From Sorghum bicolor (taxonomy: Eukaryota > Streptophyta > Magnoliopsida > Poales > Poaceae), in assembly GCF_000003195.3 (NCBI RefSeq), contig NC_012877.2, positions 15,803,344 through 15,867,343 on the forward strand: 64,000 bases of DNA, written 5' to 3'. Positions 11,907 through 24,729 of this stretch are shown here, in pieces. The notes beneath the pieces are model-generated. The model ran no database searches and had not been told where the DNA came from. It worked only from the letters and a program-made list of their open reading frames with translations. A program made the translations under genes and the position numbers. How positions within the stretch are numbered: position 1 is the stretch's first letter; each line of letters starts with the position of its first letter.

Positions 11907-13320
11907 CTCACCCTACTTTCGCCTGTGCTGCGCTTGCCCTGCACTTGTGGTCGCGCTGTCCCCCCTCTCTCCAACTCGACTGCCCTTCGTGCTCCTCTAT
12001 GCCCGGTGCACCCCTGGGGATCGATGGTTGTGGATCTGCTTGATTTCATCATGGAATCTCTCTCTCCAACTCCAAGGTATCTCCTCCATGGTTCATTTTC
12101 TCTGTCCTTTGTGTGCGGTTTTTCCAAGATCTGTAACATCTCGTGTCAGGAGTCCTGGCCATCATCAGAAGTCCCAACCATCAGAACTTCCAGCTCGCGC
12201 TGGGACTTCCGACCTTGACGTCACTCATCTAGTTTTGTTCCACCACTCCATGATGCTTGCTCTCTTTCTGTTACATATCGTTGTGCCTTAGTTTTGTCCT
12301 TGTCTCACAGCAATGACATGTGGGAGTCCTCGTCGGGCCAAGAAGTGGTCCAAGACGAATTAGGATCATCTCACTGCTCCTCATTCGACTAGCCACACCA
12401 AAGCCATCCTTCCCTAAGATGGTACTGGCGGATCTCATCATGCTGTTGTCCATGCTTCTAGGTCAGGACCGAACCCTCCTACGGCAGCTTCCTCGCATCA
12501 CCCTCTATCCTCGCATCAGGCTCCAAGCCCCACTAGAGGTGATGATGTTGTTGATGAAGAAGAGGAGGCCCTTGAGCGCGTAGGTCACACTATCGCCATC
12601 CCAATGTAGGGGTCCCAGTACGACAGCCTAGAGTGTCCCATTGAAGGACTTGTTCATTTAGATGCTCCAGCTCCTATTGTGCAATGTCCAGTGCTTCCCC
12701 CAACCATGGTGGCTAGAATCCTCCTCGTCCTACCGACTTCCATCACAATGTCCAGGACATTCACTCTTATAGGAGCCACAATCTCTAGGCTGAGGATGAC
12801 AAGAATCTCTACCTTGAGTATCGTTTTTTGCACTACTTTCACTTCTACTATTATGACTCTAACCTTCATCGCAAGTCTCTCAAGAAAGGGAATCCTCTAG
12901 TTATTTAGATGAAGTACATCATTGAGTATTTCCTCCATGACTTTCAAGGTGCAAGAACTCTGATATATGGTGGATGATTTGCGCAATATGGGGCTTACTG
13001 GCTTGATGGAGTTTCATAAGAATTGGAACAATGAGATCATCATGCAGTTCTATGCCTCCTACCATCATGAGAAGGATAGGACTGGTGTCGTTGACGTCAT
13101 CCACTAGACCACTGAAGGATGTCATTACAAGGTGGATTTCATTACCTTTGCTCGCTTGCTTGGGTTCAATGGTCATGATCATCGTGCCACTGAACTCACT
13201 TATTATGAGGATGTTGCTATGGTCGAGTATCAGTTCATGTATCTTGAGGGCTTTCCTGCTGATGGTCAGGTTGTTTATCTGAAGCCCTATTACTATGTGT
13301 TGATCAACTTTTGACAGTTC
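11907..13320 (+). pseudogene. Decayed region downstream of copia pol, with transposon-protein remnants
   Basis: AGAAGTCCC-type motifs at 12140-12215 link this to the copia fragments left of 8156. From about 12960 to 13314 broken frames encode pieces resembling the plant transposon protein domain often annotated in grass retroelements: MGLTGLMEFHKNWNNEIIMQFYA, then a new frame with FITFARLLGF and EYQFMYLEGFPADGQ. Frames change several times and contain stops, so nothing is translatable. The original role of this domain is not established; its position after pol is like the extra ORF of SIRE-type elements. Confidence 0.4.
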
Positions 13321-14895
13321 TTAATGACACTAGCAGAGGATAGAGGTTAACTACTATCCTAGAAATGGTACTAGAAGCGTCGGGTCGGTAGTTCTTAGAG
13401 ACACCTAGGGTGAGGCTAGAGTTGGCTAGCCTACTAATGCCTAGTGGGGTTGTCAATCCTAACACTAATAGGGCCAACATGAGTGATTGCAATCTATGGG
13501 ATCTGCAAGCGCACAGAACTATTGTGTGTAGCACTTCTCCTGGTGAGTAACCAGGTATCAATTTATAATTTCCCAAAGGAATGCTAGGAAGATGTGGTCA
13601 AGTTGGGTAAGAATGGATAATCGAAGTTAGGAATGGTAAGCTATGGGTTGGCTAGCAAGAATCGATGGATGGGTAATCAATATGTGGATAAGAAAATAAA
13701 ATAAAAGATAACCAAACTAACCTACCAACTAATCTAAGGGGGTTAAAGGATAAATAAGAGTGGTAGTAGTTTTAGGGAACTCAACAACAGGATAGTACTA
13801 GTTATTCAAATTAAGCTAAGAGGCATACCCTTCCTGAACTCACTGTATGTTTGATCAGGCACGAAGCACAACGAGCCTTATGTTTTAAGAACTAGACCGA
13901 GCATGGGGGAATACATAGACAATCAGGGTTGTCACCACCTGGTGTTACCTGAGCTATCGGTGGGTCTAGTCGTATCTGAAGGTAAGCCTATAGCCTAAGC
14001 ACCACGCTTAATCTATATTCCTACTATCTTTACCCTGAGCTCTGGAGTAAAGACACTATAACCAGACAAGAGAGAAATTCCTTAGCTTGAACAACTAACA
14101 CTAAACTAACTAAGCAATATATTGCCACACAATCAAGCACCTAAGCTTACTAATGATATGGTCACTATAAACTAAGTACTTGAAAGGTAAACAATCAATA
14201 TAGTACTCAAATACAAAAAGTAAATGATAAATAATAAATGAGTACTAAGATAGCAAAGGTATAATACCAGAATGGAGAGGAGAAAGACTCTTCCTAACTC
14301 CAAGCTGAGCTACGCTTGGCTACTCTTTCCGCTTACAACTTCGAGCTACTAGAGCTAGGCTAAGCTAGGGGTAGAGAGGCTCTCAAGCTAAGCTAGGCTA
14401 CCTAAGCGAGGGAGCTACTACACTAACACTTGCTCTAAGCTCTATGCTCTATGCTTGAGCTCTTCTTGTGTTCTCTTCTTTTCCTCCCTCCCTTGAAACA
14501 GGTGCCGAGGGGTCCTTTTATAGGCCAGGGAGTCTTCTAGAGAAAGGAGCTCGCAGGGGGGTGAAGTGGAGTGGCGGGCGCCAGAATAGGGTGGTGGGCG
14601 CCACTCCCCCCCCCCTTGCGGGTGCAAGGGATCAATGGCGGGTGCCACCCCTGAGTAACCACCTTAGCTCCCAATGGTCTAGATGAGCTCCCAAAGTTGG
14701 TTTCAGGCAGGACATGTGTCGGAGTAACATTTTGTCACATGTTGGAAAACCATAATCCATGTGACATCATCTTCTGGCCATTGGATCAACTCGACGTAAC
14801 TTTGGATGCCTCAAATGGACTCCTGGAGGTGTCACGCGGATTGGTGACATTGCTTGCCATGCTGGCGGTAGCGCCCGCCAGGTGAGCCCAACAGC
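13321..14895 (-). repeat. LTR relic, probably gypsy, truncated
   Basis: Mostly non-coding sequence with CTAGCTAAGC-rich stretches (14300-14440) and GC-rich repeats of a GGCGGGCGCCA type near 14575-14650 and 14865-14880. The composition resembles an LTR read on the minus strand. The copia LTR starting at 14896 cuts it off. No terminus pair or target duplication was identified, so the class is a guess. Confidence 0.3.
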
Positions 14896-17354
14896 TGAAG
14901 GGTCGAGATGGCACACTAGAAGGGGGGTGAATAGTCCTTTCTAAAACTTATCACGTCGGGTATCCAAAACAAATGCAGAATTAAAACTATCGGTCTAGCC
15001 AAGACTACACCCCTCTATCTATGTTCTCTAGCACCTTGTAAAAGATCCTAAATGAGCAAACAAGGTGCTACCTTAGCAAGAGCTCACCTAACAATTTCTA
15101 GGAGCAAGGTCACACAAACCTATGTCACTAGTACTCTGCAAACCAGGGGAGCTCCTACACAAGTAGTAAGCAAAAGGACAAAGCTCCTAAGCGTACTAGC
15201 GATGCTCAATAACAAGGCAACCAATGCCAAATTAGAGAGCGCAAATTACTTAGCTACACAAACTAAGCAATGTGACTAACAAGGTTACACAAACCAAATT
15301 AGTCACGCAAGGGGACTACTTCTAGCTACACAAGCAAGAAGGTAACTAGCAAGCTACACAAAGCTAACTAATTACAAGGGCAACTACACAAGCACAAGTA
15401 TATGAATATAAGTACAAGCTTGTGTTAGGGACTTGCAAACCAACGGGAAGAACAAAGTTGACACGATGATTTTCTCCCGAGGTTCACTTGGTTGCCACCA
15501 AGCTATGTCCCGGTTGTGTCGACCAACACTTGGTGTTTCAGTGACTAAGAGGTGTTGCATGAACCTCGTCCTCACTAGGACACCGCAATAACCTACCCAC
15601 AAGTGAGGTAGCTCAATGACACGCACGATCCAATAGAGTTGTTCTTCATGATCCCCGTGGAGTGAGCATCGTACCCCTCACAATCTCTTCTCCGGAGCAC
15701 CGCATAATCTCCTTGCGTGCTTCAACAGAGTCACAAGCCACCAAGCCATCTAGGAGGTTGCAACCTCCAAAAGTAACAAGCACCATTGGCTTGCAACATG
15801 AACACCTAGTGCCACTCGATGCAATCTCTCAATGCAATGCACTAGAATCGCTCACTCACAAAATTGAATGATCACTATCAAGCATATGTGAGTTAGAGGC
15901 TTCACTAGCACTCCCCAAGCAAGGACACTAAGTCCCAAGGGTGCTCAGCACCAGCCAAGGTCGGCCACCACTTCTATTTATAGTCCCAAAGGCTGAAATA
16001 GTTGTTACCCCTTCACTGGGCAAAAGTCGTGAGCACCGGACCCACTGCAGGGAGCCACTGGATGCTCAATCCCAGCGTGTGGTGCTCAGACGATAGCCAC
16101 GTGTCACTAGCCGTTTAAACTCGATCATTGCCACCAACGGCTAGCACGCGTGCGCGCCTGCACCAGCCACACCGGACGCTCTGCTGCTTCACACTGGATG
16201 CATCCTGTGCACACCGTACCCGTACGCAGATAGGGTGTTTTTCACCCAGGGTCACCGGACTCACACCACCGGACACGTCCTGTGTACACCAGACGCGTAC
16301 GCAGAGAGTAACACAAACTCACAGGGTCACCGGACTCACACCACCGGACATGTCCTATGAATACTGGACGCGTTTTGTGCACACCGGACTCACAGCATCG
16401 GACGCGTCCTGTGCACACCAGACGCGTCCTGTGCTCACAGCGCACTGTCTCAAACCTTGTTAGGTTGCTAACTTCTAGCTCCGAACTCCAAATTTGATGA
16501 TCTTGGACATTTTGGAAAGCTTACTCAGAGGGCTACATACTCCATATGGATACTTGATCCAAGTCTTAATCCAAGAGCCATCCTAATGTTCGGAGAACAC
16601 TAAAAAACCTCTCTCTCTTCACCAAGTTGATCAAAATCAACTCCAACACCTTCTCCTTTGCAAATGTGCCAACACCACCAAGTGTGTACCAACAAGTGCA
16701 AGTGTGTTAGCATTTTCACAAATATTTTCTTAAAGGAGTTAGCTCCTCAAAGTTGCCACGCCACTCGATCCTAACACGTATGCAAAGTTAGATCACTCAA
16801 GTAGCACTAGATGACCGATATGCAAACAAGTTTGCCCCACTTGATAGTACGGCTATCTATCCTAAATCTGGTCATAGACTTCTCTACACCGATGACCGGT
16901 GAAATGGAAATGCCCTAGGTGATACCTTTGCCTTGCGCTTTCCATACCATCTCCTCCAATGTTGATGCAACACATGCACCAACCAATTACCAAATGATAT
17001 GATCCACTTCATATCATCACGTAACTGTATTGGTTCATCAATCTTGACCTCACTTGCCCTTCACTATTGCCTCGGTCCATCGGTGCCAAGTCTTGCTCAA
17101 GCTTCACCGTCACACGCGGTCCCTCGCTTCAAAGCCTTTGACTTACCCTTCACTCTTGCAACCGGTCCATCGAGCCAAGCCTCATCTTGATCTTCTCCAC
17201 CTTGGTCACATGACTCCATATCATGTCTCATATGCAATGAGTTCCTCCATCATCACATAATCATCTGTGGACTAATCTCCTGTCTATCTCACATAAACAA
17301 CATTAGTCCACCTAAGTTGTCACTCAATTACCAAAACCAAACAAGGACCTTTCA
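14896..17354 (-). repeat. 3' LTR of a gag-only copia element (2459 bp)
   Basis: On the + strand it runs from TGAAGGGTCG (14896) to GGACCTTTCA (17354), giving TG...CA ends. It is the same family as the LTRs at 22548 and 57447. Clusters of CCGGAC-type motifs occur at 16030-16440. Minus orientation is set by the polypurine tract just right of it and the primer-binding site at 22534-22545. The 5 bp to the left are ACAGC; the matching right-hand copy was lost when the other LTR was truncated. Confidence 0.85.
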
Positions 17355-17370
17355 ATCTCCCCCTTTTTGG
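17355..17370 (-). other. Polypurine tract of the copia element
   Basis: On the minus strand this reads CCAAAAAGGGGGAGAT immediately before the 3' LTR. The same AAAAAGGGGGAGA stretch precedes the right-hand LTR of the nested copia element at 44874. It primes plus-strand DNA synthesis in reverse transcription. Confidence 0.8.
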
Positions 17371-20300
17371 TAATTGATGACAACTCTACAAAGATATGTA
17401 AATTAAGCTTTTTCAAGCTAGCACTTCACTCAAGTGTCAATTGCTAACTTGATTTGGATTTTATGCTACTTATCCAACATTTAAGCTCTATGTCAAGAAT
17501 TGGATAGGCACCATAAAACCTTACTAAGTGCTAAGGTGTATAGAATAAACCTTTGTAGCTCGATGCCAAATTCGATATCATTTGAAGTATTCAATTGTAC
17601 ACCATCCTTAGCACCATGAGTATCTAGACAACAAAAATGCTAGAAACCCCATGAGATCAACATTATAAGCAAGGGTCTAGTTTTTACTTGAAAAACACAA
17701 GTCTAGATACCAACCTATGTATGCTAGTTATCATATCATCATTCAAGGTATATAACTAGCATATGTCACACAAGCATGAATATTGGATTTGAAACTTATG
17801 CAATGCAAGCAAGCACATGAATATGCACATATCAAATGCAAACAAACAAGGTTCATGAGCTTGCTCACCCTACTTGTGTGCTTCTCTTGTCCAAGAATTC
17901 TAATCCGTCTCTTTTTCTTAATGTTGCTCCCTCTTTGTCCATGTCCATGTTCAAACCAACTTCCCATATTTCATATCTTTGTACAAATCTCTCCCCCTTT
18001 GTCATCAATTTCCATAAAAGGTATGTGATACCGATTAAATCACTTGATACCAATTGAAAAAGTGTGCATCTCATTGTGACAAAGAATTGCATATGGGGTA
18101 GATGGTTGAGACTTGAATCTTGCATTTTTTATGGACATCACCATATGTGTTGGAATGACATTACTTGTATTGCTCTTGAGATACCACATAGGATCTTTGA
18201 CCTTGATACCTTTTGGTGGGGCACCTCCCCCTATGTCATAGCATGGGTCATTCACTTGTCAATCTTGTTGGTAAGGGAACTTGCTTTGCTTGAGGAACAC
18301 TTAAAGTTAAGGATCACTTGTGGAACCACCTTCTTGTATGATAGATACCACTTGTAGAGATGTGATATTATTTGAAAGATCTTGTCTAATACCAAATGGA
18401 AATCTTCTACCAATTAAAGATCTTCTAGTATGGAACCACTTGTTTGCAATCTTAAACATTTGCTATCTAGAGTACCAATTGTAGGATATCAATTGAAGAT
18501 ACATTTAACTCTAGATATCCATTTGCATTGTTGTCTTGTTCTTGTACTCTAATCATCATGAGCTTCTAATAGTTGACTTGAACTAAGTTGATTTGTCTAA
18601 GCTTCCAAGTCTGGTTTGAATCAATGACAAGCTTCTTCACACCTCTCATTAAGGGTTATCTTGCCAATGCTATACTTGTCACTTGTTAACAATCCAAAAT
18701 AGATCAAGTACTTGGGTTCACTAGCTCATGAACAAACTCATATACATACCACTAGATCGATTAATCATTCAAGCAATAGTGGTAGGCTATGAATTTAAAA
18801 CTTTTCATTTGTTATGCATGATTCTATTAAGCATGTACTATATGCACTAACCACATTCTAGTAAGGGATGAAATGATCATGCACATTACAATGATACCTT
18901 TTCAATGTTGGAGTAGATGATAGTCAATAAGATTCCAAATTTATGCTCCAAATAGCAATGTGAAGTCCAATTTACAAGCTTGGTGAAGACCAATTATAAA
19001 TTCCAATTTATAGATTAAATCTTCACCCATATGAAATGAAAAGCACTTTATGATCAAGTGCACTTTCTTTTGTTGTGGTTGGCTTTCTTCGTCTTCATAA
19101 GAGAACTACTAAGAATACCACTTGAAATAGCATAACTAGCTCTCTTTTGGGTGTTGCTTGCTCTCTTGATCAATCCCTTTGATTGCTTCAACTAAGCATC
19201 TCAAATGTCCTTTAGATCACCACTTCCATGTTAGCCTTCCAAGAACCACACTTGGTTTACCCACTCCTCGAGCGGCACACCCCTCACATAGGGAGAAGTG
19301 ACCTCTCTCTAAAGAATCATTCTTGACACTTACTTGAATTCCATTGATTGATTGATTCAAGTGATGGACTTAATATGATGAGTAACCATGAATCCTTCTT
19401 TAAGTCCTTTTATTTCTACTTGTTTAAGTCTGTTTCTTTCTACGAAATGATCTTAAACAGCTACTAGAACTTAAACTTTTATCTTCATCTTGAGTTTGAT
19501 CTTGATCTTCAACTTGAGTACCAAAATGTGTATGCCAAGTACATTTCACAATCAAATGGCCTTGTACTCATTACTTGTCATCCTTCTATATCAATTCAAA
19601 ACTGAACTTATGTGCCCCAAACACTTATAATCATGTTTCGAACTTGTGGAACTTTCAATTGAAGTGACTCTAGATCAATCCAATGATTGTCACTTTTCTG
19701 GCAGATTCTGTACCTTCTCAAAGATAAATACATATCTCACAATATACAGATCCAAAAAATACCGAAATTTGGTGGAGATGTGGTTCACTAAGTCATATAG
19801 CATCTGTAAAAATTTTAGCTTCTTTTGAATTCTAGATTGCTACCAGATTTCAATTCTTCGAGCACTGCTACATGCTGAAAACTGCTGCACTATAGCTGAT
19901 AAGATCCACTCCAAAACTGAAGTATCCCTTATCCAATTCTTATGAAATTTCTACAGCATCTTTTATGATAAGTGTACAGCATGCATACAAAATTTCAATA
20001 TATTTCAAATAGATTTGATCTCTCAAACTCAGACTTGATCACTGCTAGCTCAGTTCTTCAATGTTGGACAGATTTCAAGCAATTGAGCTATACTTGTTCA
20101 AATTGAATCAAACTTAAAATCAACTTGATTGAATACTTTCACAAGACATATATACATTCAATCCACTTACTAAATATCATCTTATGAACTTATCCAACCC
20201 AAATCAATCCAAACTTGATTACTAAACATTTAATCCATTCAATCATCTTATAGCAAGCAACATTGCATATATATATCCAATTCAATCAACTCATATGCAC

Positions 20301-20544
20301 CCAAATGAATGTGATCAACAAATATATACCTTGGTTATCTCATGATCATCTAATTTTTAAGCTTCAACTCATGTATTTGCACGCCATCCAATAATCCAAT
20401 AAATCACCACAACTTGAATGTGACACTTGTATGTTGTAGCACATTTTGACTTCACTATCTTGTCATGACATTGGGTTTGGATGTGCACTAGGCTTCAATA
20501 CTTGACTCAATCATATGATGAACAATTATAGGATCAATTGAATC
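17371..20544 (-). repeat. Non-coding interior of the gag-only copia element
   Basis: About 3.2 kb of AT-rich sequence lies between the end of gag and the polypurine tract, where protease, integrase, RT and RNase H would normally be. I see no pol motif (no YVDD, no integrase residues, no RNase H signature) on either strand. Only short chance frames occur, the longest under 100 codons. The spacer therefore looks like a true absence of pol. The element would have depended on enzymes from a related autonomous copy. Confidence 0.65.
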
Positions 20545-22496
20545 AAGCCTCCAATACCGATGGTACCTACACACATTCATCCACTTTTTGATGGTACCCA
20601 AACTAGTTTGGGTCCTCTCAAGTTAGGAGCAACATACTTAGGCGATGCCTTAGTGTGAGTAGCGGGATGTTTTGCAATAGCAACCATAGAGGTACCATCA
20701 CCATCCTTTCTAAGCATATTATGATTATTAATTTAAATAGGCTTAGAACTATTACCTAGGGGACATGAATGAGCAATGTGTCCTCTTTCCCGACATAAGT
20801 AGCAACTTCTCTTTGATTGAGCCTTTTCTTCCTTGCTCATGTGTTGCTTCTCATTGCCTCACCTCTTGAGAGTTGCTTGAGCCTTCTTCTCAAGCTTGGT
20901 AGGACACTTTGAGGCAAAGTGTCCATCATTCTTGCACTCAATGGAGAGGTCTTTTGATGATCTTGATTGTCTACCTCCCCTTCTCGTCTTCTTCATCATC
21001 ATCCCCACGTCACCACCATCTTCATGATAGATCTTGACTTGAGCTTGGGGCTTCTTTTCTTGCTCAACTTGTGGCTTTTGTTGAGATTCTTCTTTTTGCT
21101 TCACCAATTGCTTGGTTGGGCACATTGAGGTGAGGTGACCCTAAGTGTAGCACTTGAAGCATTTGACATGCTTTAGCCTCTCTTCTTTCTTCATCTTCTT
21201 GAGCTTCTCAATATTTGGGCAACCATTTGCAAGGTGTCCCACTTCATGACACCCATAGCACATGGTGTGAGAAAGCTTCTTTTGAAGTAGTTTCATCATC
21301 CTCTTTTCTTGCTTTGTTTCGCCCTTTGTCATCTTCTTCTTGAAGCCAAGGCCACATTTATCACCATAATTTCTTTGAGTCTTCAATATATGATCAAAGG
21401 TGACTTTTGAGTTGTAGCACCTCTCTAACTTATTGCTCAAATTCTTCACTTCACTTTTGAGTTTATTGTTCTCCTTCAAAATGTTAGTCTCACAAGACAT
21501 AGAAGTAGAACAAGCATCTATATGTGAAGAACATGGCATAGATAGTAAATTATCACAATAGATGGATACATGCTTTTTGCCTACATCACAAGGGTTAGTA
21601 ATATCATATTATTGATCATTTGACCCAAAAGATGAGCTCTCACTAGTTTTAGTTTCTTTATTAGAAAGCTTCTTAGTGAGCAAATCATAGTCTTGTACCA
21701 AGTTATCATGAGCAACAAAAAGTTCCTCATGAGCCAATTTTAGCTCATCATGTGAACAAGTAGTAACATAAAGTAGATGATTTTGTTGTTCACTTGTTTT
21801 TGCTAACTCATTTCTTAAAGCTTTTGAGAGTCTAAAAACAAGCTCAAAATTTGGATCATCACAATCAATAATCACACCACCAATGGATACCTTAGCGTCA
21901 CCATGTGACATGAAGCAATGTGGTGTAGTGGATGAGCTTGTAGAAGCATCACTCTCATAACCATCATCTACACCATCAAGTGTGCATGGAGTAGCATTAT
22001 TGCTTGCATCACTTGTGGCATCATCATCATCCTTGTCAAGTGATCTTGTGGTAGCATCATCATCACCATCACTTGACCATGAGGTGGAGCAATCCTCCAC
22101 AATCACCATGTTGTGGTCATGCTCAACAACCTCATGTATCTCCACCTTTGGTTCCTCCTTTTTGAACTTGCCATCATCCCATGTGGAGGAATCACCAAAG
22201 GTGTGTTTGATAGACTCCCACATTTCATAAGAGGTTCCTTTGGAGTTTATCCTATAAAACAACTCAGAACTCAAAGTTTTTAATAGATAATCATAAGCTT
22301 CACAATCAAGTTCAAAGAGAACCTTTTGAGCTTCGGTGAGATTCTTATGGTCCAAGTTGTGTGTGAGACCATTAGTGACAACCCACCAAAACTTGGGTCC
22401 CTTTGCACAAAAATGATCAAGCATGTGATTTTTCCAAAGTGCAAAGTTTGTACCATCAAAAATGTGTGTCTCACAATCTAACCCACTAGATGACAT
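20545..22496 (-). pseudogene. Copia gag with tandem zinc knuckles, four in-frame stops
   Basis: This encodes a SIRE-like Gag. From the ATG at 22496 one frame runs about 650 codons with no frameshift. The N-terminus has the UBN2/DUF4219 pattern (DGTNFALWKNHM, then LTEAQKVLFELDCEAYDYL). Acidic Asp/Ser repeats and a coiled-coil stretch follow. There are then up to four CCHC-type knuckles: CYGCHEVGHLANGC (about 21230-21270), one split by a TAG near 21138, one missing its first Cys (about 20900-20940), and CYLCRERGHIAHSC (about 20770-20811). The end has the NLRGPKLVWVPS motif seen at the close of such gags. In-frame stops lie near 21606, 21138, 20856 and 20735. All fit single C-to-T changes. The element has no pol. 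Confidence 0.8.
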
Positions 22497-22533
22497 CCTC
22501 TCGGGTCGGTGAAGACCACAAATGAGAGACCTA

Positions 22534-22545
22534 GCTTTGATACCA
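22534..22545 (-). other. Retrotransposon primer-binding site
   Basis: Minus strand TGGTATCAAAGC, two bases from the LTR end, resembles the initiator methionine tRNA 3' end with one change. It fixes the 5' LTR of this element at 22548 and rightwards. Confidence 0.8.
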
Positions 22546-22547
22546 CT

Positions 22548-23805
22548 TGAAGGGTAGAAATGGCAGACTACAAGGGGGTGAATAGTCCTTTCTAAAACTT
22601 ATCACGCCGGCTGTACGAAACAAATGTAGAATTAAAACTATCGGTCTAGCCAAGACTACACCCCTCTATCTAAGTTCTCTAGTACCTTGTAAAAGATCCT
22701 AAACGAGCAAACAAGGTGCTACCTTAGCAAGAGCTCACCTAACCAATTCTAGGAGCAAGGTCACACAAACCTATGCCACTAGTACTCTGCAAACCAGGGG
22801 AGCTCCTACACAACTAGTAAGCAAAAGGACAAAGCTCCTAAGCTCAATAGCAATGCTCAATAACAAGGCAACCAATGCTAAATTAGAGAGCACAAATTAC
22901 TTAGCTACACAAACTAAGCAATGTGACTAACAAGGTTACACAAACCAAATTAGTCACGCAAGGGGACTACTTCTAGCTACACAAGCAAGAAGGTAACTAG
23001 CAAGCTACACAAAGCTAACTAATTACAAGAGCAACTACACAAGCACAAGTATATGAATATAAGTACAAGCTTGTGTTAGGCACTTGCAAACCAACGAGAA
23101 GAACAAAGTTGACACGATGATTTTCTCCCGAGGTTCACTTGGTTGCCACCAAGCTACGTCCCCATTGTGTCGACCAACACTTGGTGGTTTGGCGGCTAAG
23201 AGGTGTTGCACGAATCTCGTCCTCACTAGGACACCGCAATAACCTACCCACAAGTGAGGTAGCTCAATGACACGCACGATCCAATAGAGTTGCTCTTCAC
23301 GATCCCCGCAAGGTGAGCATCGTACCCCTCACAATCTCTTCTCCGGAGCACCGCACAATCTCCTTGCGTGGTTCGACAGAGTCACAAGCCACCAAGTCGT
23401 CTAGGAGGTTGCAACATCCAAGAGTAACAAGCACCATCAGCTTGCAACATGAACATCTAGTGCCACTTGATGCAATCTCTCAATGCAACGCACTAGAATT
23501 GCTCACTCACACAATCAAATGATCACTACCAAGCATATGTGAGTTAGAGGCTTCACTAGCACTCCCCAAGCATGAACACTAAATCCCAAGGGTGCTCAGC
23601 ACCAGCCAAGGCCGGCCACCACTTCTATTTATAGCCCCAAAGGCTGAAATAGTCGTTACCCCTTCACTGGGCAAAAGTCGTGAGCACCGGACCCACTGTA
23701 GGGAGCCACCGGACGCTCAACCCTAGCGTCTGGTGCTCAGACGACAGCCACGTGTCACTAGCCGTTTGAACTCGACCGTTGCCGCCAACGGCTAGCACGC
23801 TCACG
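22548..23805 (-). repeat. Truncated 5' LTR of the gag-only copia element
   Basis: It begins TGAAGGGTAG and closely follows the sequence of the LTR at 14896-17354 for about 1.25 kb, up to the AACGGCTAGCACGC stretch. It then breaks off around 23800-23810 into unrelated sequence containing two copies of GAGTCGGCTCT. The outer half, including the true LTR start, is missing. Confidence 0.8.
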
Positions 23806-24390
23806 CAGAGTCGGCTCTGACATAGGCACCTGTGAAACCACGAGAGTCGGCTCTAATACCATTCTATAATGTCTCGCCTCAATGAGGCTGGGCCCGCTTA
23901 CATTTTGTCTAGGCCAAGCACACTTAACTTTAGAGTTCTTTAGAGATGGGCTTTCGGAAAATAAGTTGCAACTTGTTAGTATGAGTATGCTATTAATTCT
24001 ATTAAACCATAGTACGATATGTTACAAGATGTACCTTGATAGCTCATGGTCATCCAATAGCAAGATTCAACTCAAAATTGCCAAGCCATCAAATATTCAA
24101 TCATTCACCCACTCCTCACCGTTGTCTCCTTGCTCCATCCCCGTCGGTAGCCTCCTCCAGTCCGTGTGGGCACCACCTCCCCACTAGAGCCTGCCTAGCT
24201 ATCGAATGGGGGCATGCAGCATTGATCATGGTCGGGTTGGACGACTAGGGCCCACCCCTACACTACGCTGCCCAAGGTCGTTTGCTAGCAGACATCCAAA
24301 ATGGTGCCATTTGCTAGAAGACACTATTATTGCTGACAATTATGCTGCTAGATACCTACCGCTTATTTTATTCACTTTTTACTATGCAAT
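23806..24390. other. Low-copy or unidentified sequence
   Basis: I see no gene, LTR terminus or inverted repeat here. Short frames (up to about 100 codons near 23882) have no recognisable domain. GAGTCGGCTCT occurs twice (about 23810 and 23843), possibly part of a short duplication at the LTR break. Confidence 0.3.
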
Positions 24391-24709
24391 TTAGTTAGTT
24401 AGTTCGTTAGTTAGCATCAAGTAGTGTAGTAACTAGTTAATTTAGGGACTTGTATAGTTAATTAGTGAGTTAATCTAGTAACCCAGTTACTTTATTGAGT
24501 GACCTAGTTAGTTAGTTGTTAGTTTGTTAGTTAGTAGCTAGCTAGCTAGTTAGTTATTTAGCTATTCAGTTAGTTAGTAGCTACTTATTAGTTACTAGGT
24601 AGTATCCAGTTTCAATTCAAGGTATTAAGTTAGTTAGTATTTAGTTAGTAGCTACTTATTAGTTAGTAGGTAGCATCCAATTTCAATTGAAGGTATTAAG
24701 TTTGGTTTT
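24391..24709. repeat. TTAG-rich simple repeat with a 71-bp tandem duplication
   Basis: Degenerate (TTAG)n and (CTAG)n runs fill 24391-24600. A unit of about 71 bp starting TAGTTAGTAGCTAC then occurs twice in tandem (24571-24641 and 24642-24709), each ending in GGTATTAAGTT. The copies differ at a few positions. Confidence 0.75.
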
Positions 24710-24729
24710 GTGTATGAATTAGACGGACC

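Noticed and set aside
8151..11911. 5-bp target duplication of the long gypsy LTR
   Set aside because: CACGC and CTCAC do not match; the right border may be misplaced or the LTR may not be a simple solo copy.
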